NCBI RefSeq assembly: GCF_019112545.1
Contig: NW_025064891.1
Span: 337,311-401,310 of the forward strand
Length of the DNA: 64,000 nucleotides
Origin: Guyanagaster necrorhizus
Taxonomy: Eukaryota > Basidiomycota > Agaricomycetes > Agaricales > Physalacriaceae
Direction of reading: 5' to 3'
The notes beneath the pieces were generated by a model, which did not search any database, was not told the origin of the DNA, and saw only the letters and a program-made list of their open reading frames with translations. Every line of letters begins with the position of its first letter. Within the stretch, counting starts at the first letter, position 1. Below, one piece after another: positions 1 to 12,385 of the stretch. A program made the translations under genes and the position numbers.

Positions 1-1926
1 CACTACCTACAATCCATCGTCTTGTACCCAACTCTGGGCCGACACACGGTGGCATTGAAGTTACTATCCTGGGAGCCAACTTCCATCCTTCCATCACTCT
101 TAACTGCATTTTTGGGGAGGTCGCAGCTAGTTCGACACAACGATGGAGTGATAACACATTGGTCTGTGTGCTACCGCCAAGAGCCGCAGCTGGTGTAGTT
201 GCCGTCTGGTTTGAAGGTTTCCCCAAAATAGAGGAACCCAGCAATGCCCCTCCACCATTATTTACATATACAGATGAATCTGATAGAGCCTTGTGAGTAC
301 AGTCTCTGATATTATCTTATGAAACGTATGTCTCATCCAACCCGCTGCAGAATGGAATTGGCCTTACAGGTCGTTGGTCTGAAGATGACCGGAAAGATTG
401 AAGAGGCGAAGAACGTTGCCATGCGTATTGTTGGAAATGCCGGCGATCCATCAGACTCTCAAAATGGATCAAATATTACTGGCGCCATGGAACTTTCCCC
501 CTCCTTGACGCGCGACCTGCGACCTCTTTTGCTTATCCGCGCAGGCGAAAACGAGGATTTCGAAAGTCTTATCATTGATTTCCTTTCCATTCTTGATGCA
601 CCCGTTGGCTCTTCTGAGAAAGCTATACCCACGAAAGTCGCTATTTCACTCCAGAGCCCCAGTGGACAAACGTTGCTCCATCTTGCCGCGTTCCTAAGAT
701 TTGAGTCTCTCGTCCGGTTTTTGGTGGACCATGGCGCAGACCTGGACATACGCGATCGGAATGGATATACTTGCCTTCATTTTGCTACTTCTATGGGTAG
801 CAAGGAGTGTGTTCGATATCTCCTGGATGCGGGCGCCGACATGGAAATTGTGAATGCATCAGGAAAGACTCCTAGAGAGATTGCCATGGACGGGATATTT
901 GCAGAATCACAGGGTAATGATGATGGCGAGTCAGGTATTGAAACCGAGGAAGATGAAGAAGCCGAATGGGGGGATGCCGAAGAGGATGCTGACGCTATTA
1001 TTCCAAGAAGGGACAGGCGCTACGGCAATCGCAGACGACCACGGCACTCCGATACTCCTCGAAGGGAGAAGGATAATATCACGGATCACCTTTCTAGACC
1101 TCCTTCTCCTTCTCTGAAGTCCGAAAAGGCCGTTTTGGCTGATGCAGACGGGAAACAGTATCCCTCGTTCACCGACCTCATTCAGAAGACTATTGCTCAA
1201 CTTCCTGGTTCTCCCCAGCTACCTAACCTTCACATTCCTGGTATGCCTGCGGTTCCCTGGGGTGTTCTCCCACAACTCCCGATGGTTTTTCCCGTAGTTG
1301 TCCCTTTACTACCAGCCTTCCTTAGTGGAGACAACGCACACCGTGACGGACTGGTCGATGATCAAAACGATGGGTCCTTAAAGAGCAAATTTGCTGGGGC
1401 AAAAGCTGCCTATGAACTGCGTGCAACGTGGGAAAGATGGCTTGCAAATGGGGGCCCCATCAAGGACAGTGAACCCCCCCCAATGTATACGCCTAGGGCT
1501 GCGGAAGTCGGGCCGTCGCAAGCTCTGTCGTCGACTGTGTCTGAATCCCCCGAAGCGACTGACGCCCCACAACCGGAAGGACGATCTCCCTCGAGGATAT
1601 ACAACTACGAGATGATACCTGTCACGGAACAAGAAGTGGATGCGTATACGTATGAACCCAAAACGCAACCCAAGAAACGTGTGTTGTTCATAATCCATAC
1701 TGATATCAAGGGTAGCGTGTCTAACAATACATACAGAGGACCGAATGCTTTTACTTTTCTGGCTGCCCATCCTGATCAGTACGTGGATTTATATTTCTTC
1801 AAATGAATAAATAAGCTGATGGCCTTCCGTACAGTTTCTCTTATTTGGGCTTGCCATAATGGTCTTCGGTTTGCCCTCGGCGCTCTGCGAGGAGTTGTGC
1901 CATTGAAATCCGGGATGCGTACATGA
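1..1926 (+). CDS. mga2: Mga2/Spt23-like ER-membrane-anchored transcription factor (5' end outside window)
   Basis: Partial: the reading frame is already open at base 1. Exons read as 1-292, 351-1678, 1737-1778 and 1835-1926. The first part encodes an IPT/TIG immunoglobulin-like fold (starting LVPNSGPTHGG, with FGEVAAS and VWFEG). Two ankyrin repeats follow at about 660-890 (GQTLLHLAAF, GYTCLHFATS, each with a HGAD/AGAD turn), then an acidic linker. After the last two introns the frame gives DRMLLLFWLPILI followed by SLIWACHNGLRFAL and a short tail, the C-terminal membrane anchor of the family. In yeast this family sits in the ER membrane, is released by proteasomal processing and activates fatty-acid desaturase and hypoxia genes; that role is inferred by homology. 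Reading straight through the last introns gives an earlier stop at 1804-1806, but the spliced version matches the family anchor much better. It is convergent with rad9, 133 bp away. Confidence 0.85.
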
Positions 1927-2059
1927 TGTATTGGGACCTAACATGCCCAGATGGCTGCCTTTCGTTGAACGATCTTATTTTATTTGGTTGCTCTAAATTA
2001 TGCGGTTTCAGTAGAAAAGAAGTGTATGTCATAGATAATCGGATGCATCCATCAATGTT

Positions 2060-3804
2060 TTAGTCGTCAAAGAGAGGCTGGAATGCCTGCAAAAATATTT
2101 GTATCAGCCTCTTGTTTTTGACAGCTAATGATGAATGTGCGTACCTTTGACTCGTCCAAGTGGTGAGATTGCGTTGGTCCAAAGGATTGTTCCTCCATCA
2201 TGTCTGAGGTACCTGGAACATTTACCAAGTCAATCGGTCTCTCGTCCGTCTCAAGGTTGAGCATGCTTTCATCAGCGTTGCCATCAAGCATCATGTCTAC
2301 CTCCTCTGCAGTCATCTGGTCTAGGCCTAATCCAGACACATTCTCTGCTTCGTTGTGCGTGATCTGGGATGATGATGGGAAGAACAGGAGTTCCTGTGGT
2401 GCTGTTGCAGCAGGAGAAGGCGGTGGCATCGGCCCAGCATCAGATTCTTCAGGAGGAGCTTGTAATAAAGAGGAAGGAGGCTGTGCGAGACTTGGTCGAG
2501 ACGCAGAAGAATGGGCAGGAGTCACATTCCATGATTTTAACACAGGAGGAACCGACTGGTGGACAGCTTTCATGGATTTCTTAAATCGTTTCTCATCCTC
2601 ATTGTCTTCTTCGTGCCCGCGTTTGTTACTGTTAATAAGCATTCGCTGGGGTTGACTGTTGGGCATGCCCTGTACTTGGCTAGTTGAGATGACGAACAGG
2701 GACGTGAAACCGTCCCCTTCAACGTCTATGAATAGAGGCGCTGCCGGATCTGTAAACCGTAAATCCATGGTAACTGATATTGAATCAGTGAATGCAATGG
2801 TAGCCTTTGAACGTTTATCTTCCAGCTACTTCGCACGTTTAAAGGCAAACGTGCTTACGTTGAATTCGCGAAGATGAAAAGCAATGACGGTGGGAGCAGC
2901 ATATAGATTGTAGATATCGAACTCTTCCGGGCTTATTGACAGCTCTGTCGAAAGCTGAGACTTTCCTGAGTTCATTTTCAGTGCTCTCAATGCGCGGGTA
3001 AGGGGGAAAAACTGGTACCCTTGGTGTCAACGGATGATTCTAAACTCTTCACTTCGACCTCATGTTGTCCAAACTTCCAGATGAGCTGAGGATCCGATTT
3101 CCCATTTTTTGTGGATGTAAAGTGTTCGACCATGTCCTTGATAGCCCTTGGTCCTATTGTTAAGAATGATTCTGTCGAATTATCTGGAATATCAGGGGCC
3201 AGTAAAGACGTCGGTGTGGAGAGCAGTAATTTATGCGTCTTTATGACCCCTGATAAAGGTGTAAAATGGATTGTATAATGGCAGAACGGATGTCGCCCAC
3301 CATGTCTGCAATGCAGGCATACGATCAGTCTAGTTTCTAGACCATCCTGAGTTTCATCGTCCATGTTGCCACCCTCTACGATAGATAGTTCGCATTTTTC
3401 GACGGTTTTCTCGACAGTTCTGTGCTTGAGTATGGATAAAAGTGACTTAAAACCATCAGCGCGAAATTGTACAGATAGTGAAGACTGATGTACATACCTT
3501 GGTAAGAAGTTGACCAGTAACCTGTGTAACTTCTTCGACGTCTTCCGCCCATGAATCGGGGGAGCCAACTTTGTATTTTTGGAAGAATTGTCTCTCGTAT
3601 TTGAACCGACAATATGCAGATTTGGACGAGTTCGTAGCAGACAAGGAGAGGCATTCCGGCGTAGCATTCAGAGTCAGTTCGTCACCATATCTTGAGATGC
3701 AAGTCAAGGCCTTGGTGAACGCTACAGGTGCTTATATAATCAAATATTGCAGCGCGCGCGAAATACTTACGCTTGAGGGCTGCAGCGTCTAATGTGGCTT
3801 GCAT
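2060..3804 (-). CDS. rad9: Rad9, DNA-damage checkpoint clamp (9-1-1) subunit
   Basis: Starts at MQATLDAAALKRF (ATG at 3804) and runs through several short introns, including ones near 3005 and 3500. The N-terminal half gives the PCNA-like clamp fold: LTLNATPECLSLSATN, YCRFKYERQFF, then CELSIVEG, LETRLIVCLHCRHG and PQLIWKFGQHEVEVKS. The C-terminal half is a disordered tail with Pro/Ser-rich and acidic stretches. The last intron (about 2090-2141) must be removed to reach the ending AFQPLFDD and a TAA at 2060-2062; without it a different tail would end at 2067. Rad9 forms a ring with Rad1 and Hus1 that is loaded at damaged DNA and activates the ATR-type kinase. I saw no stop codons or frameshifts, in contrast to the two genes that follow. 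The downstream neighbour mga2 is convergent. Confidence 0.88.
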
Positions 3805-3895
3805 ATCGCGTCGCGGTCGCGGTTAACGTCGGAGCACGATTCAGATCTGCACGTGTTTCCTACACAGAATAATATTATTTAGAGAATCTTAGTAG

Positions 3896-5838
3896 TTACA
3901 CAGCAGTAATACGGTAGGCTGCAGTATCATGTGCTTCTACGCTGACAGAGAGTCTCGAGGACGCGCTGTGTAGGTCCCAGACAGGTCAGTGCCCAACCAC
4001 ATATCATGCACTTTCCATGTCCCTGCTTGTCCTAGCTCCGGAACACTCGAAAAAGCAAACGTCTTCGTCGCTGTACTCGAAGATGTATTAATGATGAACA
4101 CGTGGGAGCCTGCGGACGAACTTCCAGAGTAATATTCGGGCGGCGAAGTTGTTGGTGCGCCAGCGTAGGGTGTGAATGGATACGCCGAAGTACCATTGGT
4201 GGTATCTTGATGGAAAGCAAGCAGCTCTGCGTTCTTTATCAACGTCACTTGAGTATCGTCAGGCTTGTTCAACTGTAGAAATCTGCTGTCAGGAATTATT
4301 CGCGAGGTTCGAAGGCTTACTGACGTCTGTACCGCTACAAACGAACGAGTTAGTATGAAGTCTAAAAAATAAAGTAGAAAGGGTACAGTATAATGGGGGC
4401 TCTTTAAAAATGCCCAGGCCGCAGAGTGAGTTCGCTGCTCTTGAATGGTGAGGGCTCCATTTTCTGCGGAACAGTTAGTTTTCACCCATGTCCCTCTAGT
4501 CCCGGATTATCCATTCATACCTATCTCCATCATATCCACATCGCTGTGAGCATAGAAACCAATTGCGGACAAATAAGTGACATTAGTCGTGATTATTGAA
4601 GTGATGTACGACCAGGAGGCGCTTCCAAAGTCACATCAATTTCGTGATTTGATCACGACACATACGTACCTAGAATCACTGGACATTCTCCATGAATGTC
4701 CCTAGAGAGCGTGAATTCGATGCGATATACACCATGCAATACTTACCACACGCGCTTCCCAATCCTGTACATCGGCATTTCCCCAGTTACATAAGGTAAA
4801 CTGTATCGGACGACACTGCTGCGCTAATGCACCACTTTGTCTTGTTAGCGGATCGAAAGACAATAAACTGAGGTCGAACCTACCCCATCTGACAATATCT
4901 AACAGCAGAGTTAGAGTTGCTAGAAATAAATTTCAAAATCTAGACGGTATCGAGTCAAGATGCAATGACGTACTACCAATCACCGTCTTCAGGTTGCTGC
5001 AAAGCGAGATGAGCAACGCATTAAATTTTCGGCTAAATTTCGTACTTACCCAACTGTCGCTCCAATTACCTGGGACATTACAGCTATCTGTGTATATATC
5101 AGGTTGCAGAATTTGGAGTAGAAATGGAGAATATCGACCATATTTCAGGTAATTAATGCCCCACTCATTGAAAGTCGCTGCGTCAATAACCTCCATACCC
5201 AGGGAGCCTGGAAACCCTGAACGCGTAGCAGTTCCAGTGTCGCTGGTAGAAATAGCTGATAAGGCCACGGTCTGTATGCTGAAAAGATGCAATATATACC
5301 CATATATACCAATTTTCAATCCAAGCGCGTGCACCCGGTCAGCAACAGAGCTGATTCCGTCCGGGAACTTGATAGGGTCAGGGTCAATTCTCTGAGTGGT
5401 AGAATTGCGCATTGTTTTAGATCAACAATCCTGAGAAACAAGAGAAAATAAGCGAATCTTCACGAAAAAGGAATACCAGACTCGTACATCGATACTTATG
5501 TGTTCATAGCCCACGCCCGCGAGACCGAGGTCGATAAGCGAGTTTGCGGTTGCAAGAATCTTTGCTTCGCTTATATCTGAAGAAGGATTGACAAGAAAAG
5601 ATAGAATAGCGAGCAGCATAGAATACTCACCACATCCATACGCATTCTAAGTGTTCCAGCTAGTGGGACAAGGTTTTAATCACACTGTGTATTTTTCAAC
5701 CAGCAGATAGTGGACGTACCCCAAACCCGGCGTCCAGGGAGGGTCGGTTGGAGCTGAGTCGGCAAATGCTGTCATAGTCGAGGTCTGTGCTAACGCTTGT
5801 CACCATGCTAAGAAGCAGACATAAAGATTGAGTAACAT
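3896..5838 (-). pseudogene. Decayed GH27 alpha-galactosidase gene
   Basis: After removing about ten short introns the sequence matches a secreted GH27 alpha-galactosidase from end to end: signal-like [67 protein letters not shown], the nucleophile region [49 protein letters not shown] and EQRTHSAAWAFLKSP. It has in-frame stops at 5800-5802 (TGA, end of the signal peptide), 5647-5649 (TAG in place of the Trp of GWNTWN) and 5422-5424 (TGA in place of the Trp of DDCW). Near 3955-3975 the frame shifts: the original ending (SVEAHDTAAYRITAV, TAA at 3896-3898) lies in another frame. A disulfide-type Cys before SGFPGS reads Arg. The enzyme would remove alpha-1,6-galactose from oligosaccharides outside the cell. 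Splicing cannot explain stops that fall inside invariant motifs. Confidence 0.85.
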
Positions 5839-6194
5839 TGTGTCCGAGGATAACTTCTGACAACTAACCATCTTCCTCTGAGTACTTATGTATTCGGGCC
5901 ACTACAGGGTATATTTTCGGTCATCAGAGTAATGAAGAACGCGATTTTTTCCCGAGCCTGTAGCGAACCCAAGGATTCAAGGAGGTGACGAATCAGTTGG
6001 ACAATGCAGTCAAATCATGGCGACCCCGGGTGGCACTTGGTTCCCCAGATATGTAAAGGCGCTGGCAAACAAGAAGCAACATCACGTTCAACATCACCTA
6101 GCATGATAGGGCACCGGATGATGGATTTACGGACTCACATACCTTCACTTTCTCGCCAAAAGTTACGAAGCAACTCATCAATCGCTATAAAGCC

Positions 6195-8783
6195 ATGACC
6201 GGTCTTGTTATTCCAGCCGAGGATCAACCTACTGTCCCGAAATCACTGAACTTCAAGGATCGACCCTCCGTTCGTCAATCTTTTCGAAATCTTCTAGGTC
6301 TATTCAAAAAGGCGGATGGAAAAATGAAGCTAAATAATGTCTTTTTCTGCTAAGCTGTCGCCGTCTGCATCTCATCACGACGAATCCTTGGTGTCGCACA
6401 GGTCTTCTTATGCACCGAAACACTAGCTCCTTTGTCAGGATCAATGTTGTATCTGCCGTCCCTTTCCACCTCAAATACGACGGTACTACCAGTATGGACC
6501 ACCTGCACAGTAACTCTGGAAGGCGATTCTATGATCTTGTCCTCGTTCTTGCCTCAAGGTCTCCCAAATACCCTTCTGTGTCGCTCAAAGAATGCACGCA
6601 TGTTCGATCCCTTACAGTCGCTCAGCTGGAAGATGAAGAGCGGATATTTCCTCCCAGGAATGACGGTACAAACGAATTGAAGCTATTTGAACTAGTTTTT
6701 AGAGACAAAGAGAAGGAGAAATTCACTACGGCGTCAGTCCGACAGCGAGCGAACTGGGTTAGTGCTATATAGGAATGATATTACTCCCATGTGCAAGCTT
6801 TCCTTGGGCTCACGGTCGAATCTCTATTCAGGGACGTTCTATCCTCGCAGGACATCTCATGTCGCCACATGCAAAGCGATACACCTACCTACATGACCAA
6901 GATCTTCCTTCCGAAGATCATCCATTACCCCCCTCTCTGGCTACGCGCTCCTCGCCTGCACTGCCTGATCATGACTTTCTGTCTCCGTTGTCTTCAGCTC
7001 AACCTGATATTTCCCTGAATCCTTCTTAAGCAGGCCATGGTATCTCAGAGGCTGATTGCGGGTCCTATGAATCTTCAGTCCATTCTTTAGGCAGGCCCAG
7101 GAACGGATCACGATTTCAGACTATCCGCATCGAAGCCATCAATGTTGAAAAACCCTTACCAGGCGTCTGGTGCAGGAACGTACGCACCGGAAATCATCGA
7201 CTGAATCCATCTTCGACGCTTATGGTGGCAGCTACTCGATCTTCCCTGATGAGTCGATTCACGTGGCAAAAATGCCTGAGGGACCTCCCGATGCCACTGG
7301 CAATAACATACAGCCGTTAAAAGACGATCTGCAACAAATATCCAACCAACTCATTGACCTGCGGGAAAATGTCGACTCTGGACTGGCCAGCACACGTCAA
7401 CGCATTCGAGACGCCAGCTTACGCTTCCGACACACAGAGACCCTTTTGAAAACCTTGTCGAATGAACCAGCGAAGGTGGCGACGTCTGGCCTTTCTGTCC
7501 CACTGTTGAATCCTCAAATTGGGCATCTCATTCAAGTGGTGGAGACTCTGCAACGCTCGTTGAATACAGAGCTATCCATGATCCAGGAATCATTGGATGC
7601 CACGCGACAAAACCCGCGATCTTTTGAGCCCGTAACTGCCCCTCAGGAGACAACTCGTTGATTTGAACGGTCCAGCCTCTGCCAAAGTCATGCGGAAGAA
7701 ATTGGAGGCTATTCTCACCAGTATGAAAGATAAAACCGAGGTACCTATTTTGTTTTAGAACGTGTTCGCAGCTAATTTTCTTTCAGTTGCAAAGTATCAA
7801 GGAACTTTTGCAAGAAGAAGGAAATCAACGTGCTTTGCGAGGGCAGCAGCAGACTGATAGTGTCAGGTACCTGAATGGGTTGAACTCGGTGAGTTCTTTT
7901 CTTTGTGGACTGCTCCGATGTTGCCGAGCAATGATTCTAGTGGTTAAAACCAGTTGTAACCAACGGCGCATCTCAAACACAGGCCGTGCGCGGGGCAGTG
8001 GAGCAAATCCATCACGTCCTCTGATGGTCGCATCGAAGGGGACCGAGATCCAGGTTCACTTTTCCAATTATTGCAAGACATGCACAAATACCCTTCAGAT
8101 ATCTATAGATAATTCAGGAGTGTCTTTAGTAAGTCTTTCTCCATACATTACCATTGACTTGGTCGTTGTGAACATGCTCTTGAAGCCCCGGACAGTGTTG
8201 CGGGACTCCTGACGTGACAGAATCAAGAACACGAAAATTTCTTTCGAGGAATAGCGGCAGGTATGACGGGCCGTCTTTTCATACAAGCCTTTCATAAAGC
8301 TTCCACCTCTCAGAATTGTTGAATGAGATCAGAGGCGAGAGACTTCGATTTGTCGACGCCATAAAAGAAGCCACCGAAATTAATGTGCAAAGTACGACAT
8401 AAACACCCTACATGCCTATTTTTCTCACAGATGACACCAACAGCTCATGTAGAGGAGTTCAAAAAGGAACTTAAGCGCGAGGTCCATGGAATGACGCAAG
8501 AAATAGGCTGTTTCTATCGGGAACGACAGACAATGGAGAACCAGATTACCGAGCTTTTTGCCTTTTACTCCAAACAGACACAGGGCATAGTGGGTACCAC
8601 ATTTTTGCGTTATACTTCACACTTGACAACTCGCTTTCTCAGCCTTTTGCAGCAAATGCCAGGTATCAGGTGCCGCCCGTTGGGCAGGCACCCAATCCAT
8701 CTCAACGACACCCCTTTTTTAGCCCAGAGAGACAGACCCAGTTATTGATGCCTCATAATCCGGAAGGCCCTCGAGCGACGTAG
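6195..8783 (+). pseudogene. Decayed PH-domain and coiled-coil protein gene (basidiomycete-conserved family)
   Basis: Pieces in successive frames form one protein: MTGLVIPAED, SVRQSFRNLLGLFKK, a PH domain (PVWTTCTVTLEGDSMIL in one frame, SVSLKECTHVRSLTVAQL through FTTASVRQRANWVSAI in another), then ESIFDAYGGSYSIFPDE, a long coiled coil (7170-7661 and later exons) and HVEEFKKELKREVHGMT near the end, finishing RHPFFSPERQTQLLM. I recall this arrangement as a conserved basidiomycete protein of unknown function. Lesions: a one-base frameshift inside the PH domain near 6570, a TAG at 6770-6772 where a Trp follows WVSAI, frameshifts near 8020 and 8105, and a TGA at 8215-8217 before QNQEHENFF. The early frame jump near 6340 could instead be a 69-nt intron. 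Several independent lesions in otherwise conserved sequence favour a pseudogene over sequencing error. It lies between the GH27 pseudogene and intact ATP synthase delta. Confidence 0.78.
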
Positions 8784-8892
8784 ATTGTTTTTTGAATATA
8801 TTTGATTTAAGCACGCTACGTTCATATAGATGTTCACAATCAGAATGGACCTCTATGTCTTTGGGATATCCATGTAACCATGAATAGGACCA

Positions 8893-9538
8893 TTATTTTT
8901 TCGACAAGGCGTATTGCAGTGCCTCGTACACGTCTGCTTCGATCTGAGCTTCAGCCTTGTCCTCCACAGAGCCACTTCCAGCTGCGACCTTTTTCGCTTC
9001 GGTCAGGTTCATACGGACGGCCTAGTGGAAAGTCAAAGGTTTTCTTGAGGCTGTCATAAGGGGTCGCACCTCGGGCGAGAAATCTGCCAATGGCGCCGCT
9101 TCAATCACGTTGATGGTGAGCTTGCTGCCAGGATGAACGGTTGCAAATCCACCAGACACTGAAACAAGATGAAACTGAGCAGCTCAACAACGACAACTGG
9201 CCACATACCAAACCACTTCTTGGATGGACCACCAGTAGCCTCAATGACCTCCACAACGCCGGGACGAAGAGGCTCAACAGTAGGAACATGGTTGGCCAAA
9301 ATACCCATGTCACCAGTGGCAGCGGGAGTGTTTACTTGCACAACGTCGGCAGAGGTAAAGATGGCCTAAACAAAATTCAACAACAGTAGCGTCGACCTCG
9401 AAACAAAGGACGTACTTGGTGAGGCATGACGAAAGACAAACTGATCTTGTCTGCGGCGACAGCATATCCTCGTCTTCCCAAAGAACTAGTAGAAGGAGCG
9501 CGTCGAGCCGCAGTAGCAAGGAAACGTAGCGAAGCCAT
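8893..9538 (-). CDS. atp16: Mitochondrial F1F0-ATP synthase delta subunit
   Basis: Begins MASLRFLATAARRAP, an Arg/Ala-rich mitochondrial presequence, then YAVAADKISLSFVMPHQ, the usual start of the mature subunit. Introns near 9370-9410, 9160-9210 and 9020-9070 join VQVNTPAATGDMGILANHVP, PLRPGVVEVIE, GGFATVHPGSKLTIN, AVRMNLTEAKK and the final helix EADVYEALQYALSKK, TAA at 8893-8895. The beta-sandwich plus C-terminal helical hairpin is the delta (bacterial epsilon) fold of the central stalk, which couples rotation to ATP synthesis. Length (about 165 residues) is normal and the frame is intact. It borders the two decayed genes, so intact essential sequence resumes here. Confidence 0.9.
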
Positions 9539-9655
9539 GATGACTTTAACTCTGAACTCGCGGTCGTGTGTTTACGGGTCCGCACTTCGGTAACTTCCGG
9601 ATCTCCCACGGCAATTATATAATATAATATTTATTTTATTTAACAAATAATGCAT

Positions 9656-12385
9656 CTATAGACCGATAGTTCCATGATCCTCAGCCCCGCCTGTGTAGTT
9701 TTCTGGTAAAAGTTCCGGAGCACGTCTCACGCCTCGCTCACTGAAATCGATTAGGATAAATCGACATAGAAAAGCTGGCACACACATTTCATCCACGGCT
9801 TTCATGAGATCATAGTTGATCTCCATGCTCACAACAGAGTCTCGCTTGTAGTCGGGATGTTCTCGAACGAAGTTTCGCATCCATGTCGCAGGGGTTACAT
9901 ACGATCCTAGAAGAGGCATTAAAGCACTATTAACGTTGACAATGGACATCGAGTTACCGTTTGATCGTTTTCGAATTAGCTCGAGGTACTGGTTAATTTT
10001 AGCCAAAGCACTTTCGTCGACTTCCAGAGTATCCACATAATCGGAAATGACGCCAAGCAGCCCTGCAAATGTTTCACCCTTAGGAAAAGAGTGAGCCTTT
10101 CTCCGATGAGGAAACGTATATTCATACATCGCCATTCATGATTTCATTCATATTCATTTCACGGTATTCGTCTTGCACTGGCTCACGGTGAACCCCATTC
10201 TCAGGCAACGGAGCTGAAGGGAAACAGTTTCGCATTTTCTTGTCCTTGATGCGAGGCACCCCGTTGCATGGCGTGCAGGATCCGGAGGATGGGTTACTCG
10301 AGGAGTAGCCACTGGCACCTTCTCGATAAAAGTCTTTGCGGAAAAAAAATTTCTCGGATCTAGCGGCATCCCTTCGCTGAGCCCTTGACATATTCTCGTC
10401 CACCTAGATCAAGACTGAATGAGCACTGAATCACGGTATAACAGAACGAATCATGCCTTTGATATGGGCGTATAGAAATTGAGGTTGAAACTTAGAATGG
10501 CTCTGGAAAGAAGAACCACGAACACCGCGAACGCAGCATTCTCAAAGTCGGTCATTTGAACTTCCATACTCCGAAACTCTACTCGCCAACCTATTGAAGA
10601 ATTTGGTGGCGGTGGTTTGAACCGCAGCGTCTGCCAATTTGTTGACTGAATGTTCTACGATGGACGCGTTAGCACAATGGACCATTGTGTTCCCTGCACT
10701 AACCTCGAAATGGTCACTACTGGTTTCATCATCCTGATCGATGGTTTCGGAGAACACAACCAGAGGGTCACGAATAAATAGATGTGCTATATGCTTCGAT
10801 AACAGGTCATCAATGCCTGGAATGTACCCTTTACTTGACGGCTTGTGCGTAAATTTCGTACGAAACGTACCATGCTGCATCAATCGATCAAATATATCCT
10901 TGTCATATGGTACGTAAGTGTCGTTATATTCCGGACGATTAGCCCAATCCGTGGATATATATAAGTCGACACTGTCGTATCTTGACTTCGGAATTTTGTA
11001 ACGATCATTCTTCAAAGGCTAAAAATTAACAGTCAGGATCTGAATAATACCAGACTTGAAGGGTGCTCCGAACCTTCAAACCCCTTTCTTCTTCTGTGCG
11101 ATCGTCAACGCTGCCAGCAATGACGTTCCAGCGACAGTCTACATCAGTAACATAACCGCGCCAGAGCGGACTTGCGGCAGTGAGTGCTAACTAAGATTTC
11201 CTTGTTACTTTGTTCAAGCTAATTCAGTTAGAATGATAGCCACACACCAAAATTGGACCAATTGGGATCAACGCGTCGTACATGCGTCTCGCCTCATTGA
11301 CATTGCAAGCTTGAAACGTCAGTTGAAGACAACAGCACCCCATTCCAAAACCCATCGCATCCAAGTAAACATGATCAGGAAGTGCGGCACCATTCTTCGC
11401 TTCTGATAAACGCGGTCAGCAACTGAAACGCATCACCGCAGATAAGGATAAGTACCGGGATCTTCAGGGTAGATTGAACGATCCCATGGGGTAGTTGGGT
11501 CAACGAACGGTCGCGGTGTGTGTTCATCGAAAAAGATAGGTAGATTTATGGCCACTTTGGATCCTCGTCTACGGCGAATATTGGCGGTAAGAGTGCTAAG
11601 GGCGTAGTCAGCCGAACAGATCTAACAATGCATCAGAAGTCGATCCATCTCACTGACGGGAAGCGTGCGTGGGGATTGGTGATCTCCTCTGGCAACAAAA
11701 GACTGTGACTGGAAACCGCGTCTGAAGGATCGAAATAAGGCTCTGTAAATTGTTCCGGAACACCCAGTCGAGGGAATGATGTGAAGGTCAGGGGAATCTC
11801 GTTTGGTTTGAGGTGTTGACGGGCCAAGCTCCTTCTGGACTGGATGTAAGCAAGCGCGATATGCAATGTTTTACGCCACCTTTACCTGTAGCGCATATTG
11901 CCCTCCACAGAAAGTAGATCAGAAATCGAACCTGTGTAAGGTGATCCCGGGGTAGATTCCAACATATATCGACCGTATTCTGGATGAAAAGTCGGCACTG
12001 GAACACTGGAGACTGGACATTGAATGCAACACGAGTATGCTATGCAAAGCCCTTACGCGTTATCGCAGTCGGAGCATATATCATTGACAATGGAAGACAG
12101 TTTCTCCAGGATCTCTGTTTGACGCAAAGACAGCTTTGCATTCTTGGCCTCGTCGTCGAATGAGACAACCATATATTCAACCTAGCCGGCCTGTAAACAT
12201 CTGCGAGTCGGAGTAGGAGAAGAAGAAGAGCAGACCTCGTCGCCCCAGAGAAGCTCATCTCCGTGTCGGTCCTTCAAACGGTCCCATGTATGAAGGAACT
12301 GGGTGATTCCGTGATATCTAACATGATCGACATACTTCTTCGCTTCATCCCATGTTAACGGCGTCCCAAGGTAGAGCAGACCCAT
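9656..12385 (-). CDS. gcs1: Glutamate-cysteine ligase (first step of glutathione synthesis)
   Basis: Starts [18 protein letters not shown] and continues to [15 protein letters not shown] once a short intron at about 12187-12240 is removed. Further exons give [125 protein letters not shown] and [10 protein letters not shown], all hallmarks of the eukaryotic GCS family in the right order. The enzyme joins glutamate and cysteine using ATP in the cytosol and controls glutathione levels. The gene covers the full family length, with about eight introns and no lesions. The protein ends with a non-conserved tail ([11 protein letters not shown]), TAG at 9656-9658. The 437 bp upstream of the start hold no other gene that I can see. 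Confidence 0.9.

Noticed and set aside
1681..1806. Unspliced ending of the Mga2-like protein at 1806, without the usual anchor
   Set aside because: Removing introns 1679-1736 and 1779-1834 yields DRMLLLFWLPILI plus SLIWACHNGL, the family membrane anchor, so the early stop is intronic.
5422..5649. The idea that introns hide the stops in the GH27 gene
   Set aside because: Both stops lie inside exon motifs (GWNTWN, DDCW) with conserved residues on both sides, so no intron could remove them without deleting the motif.
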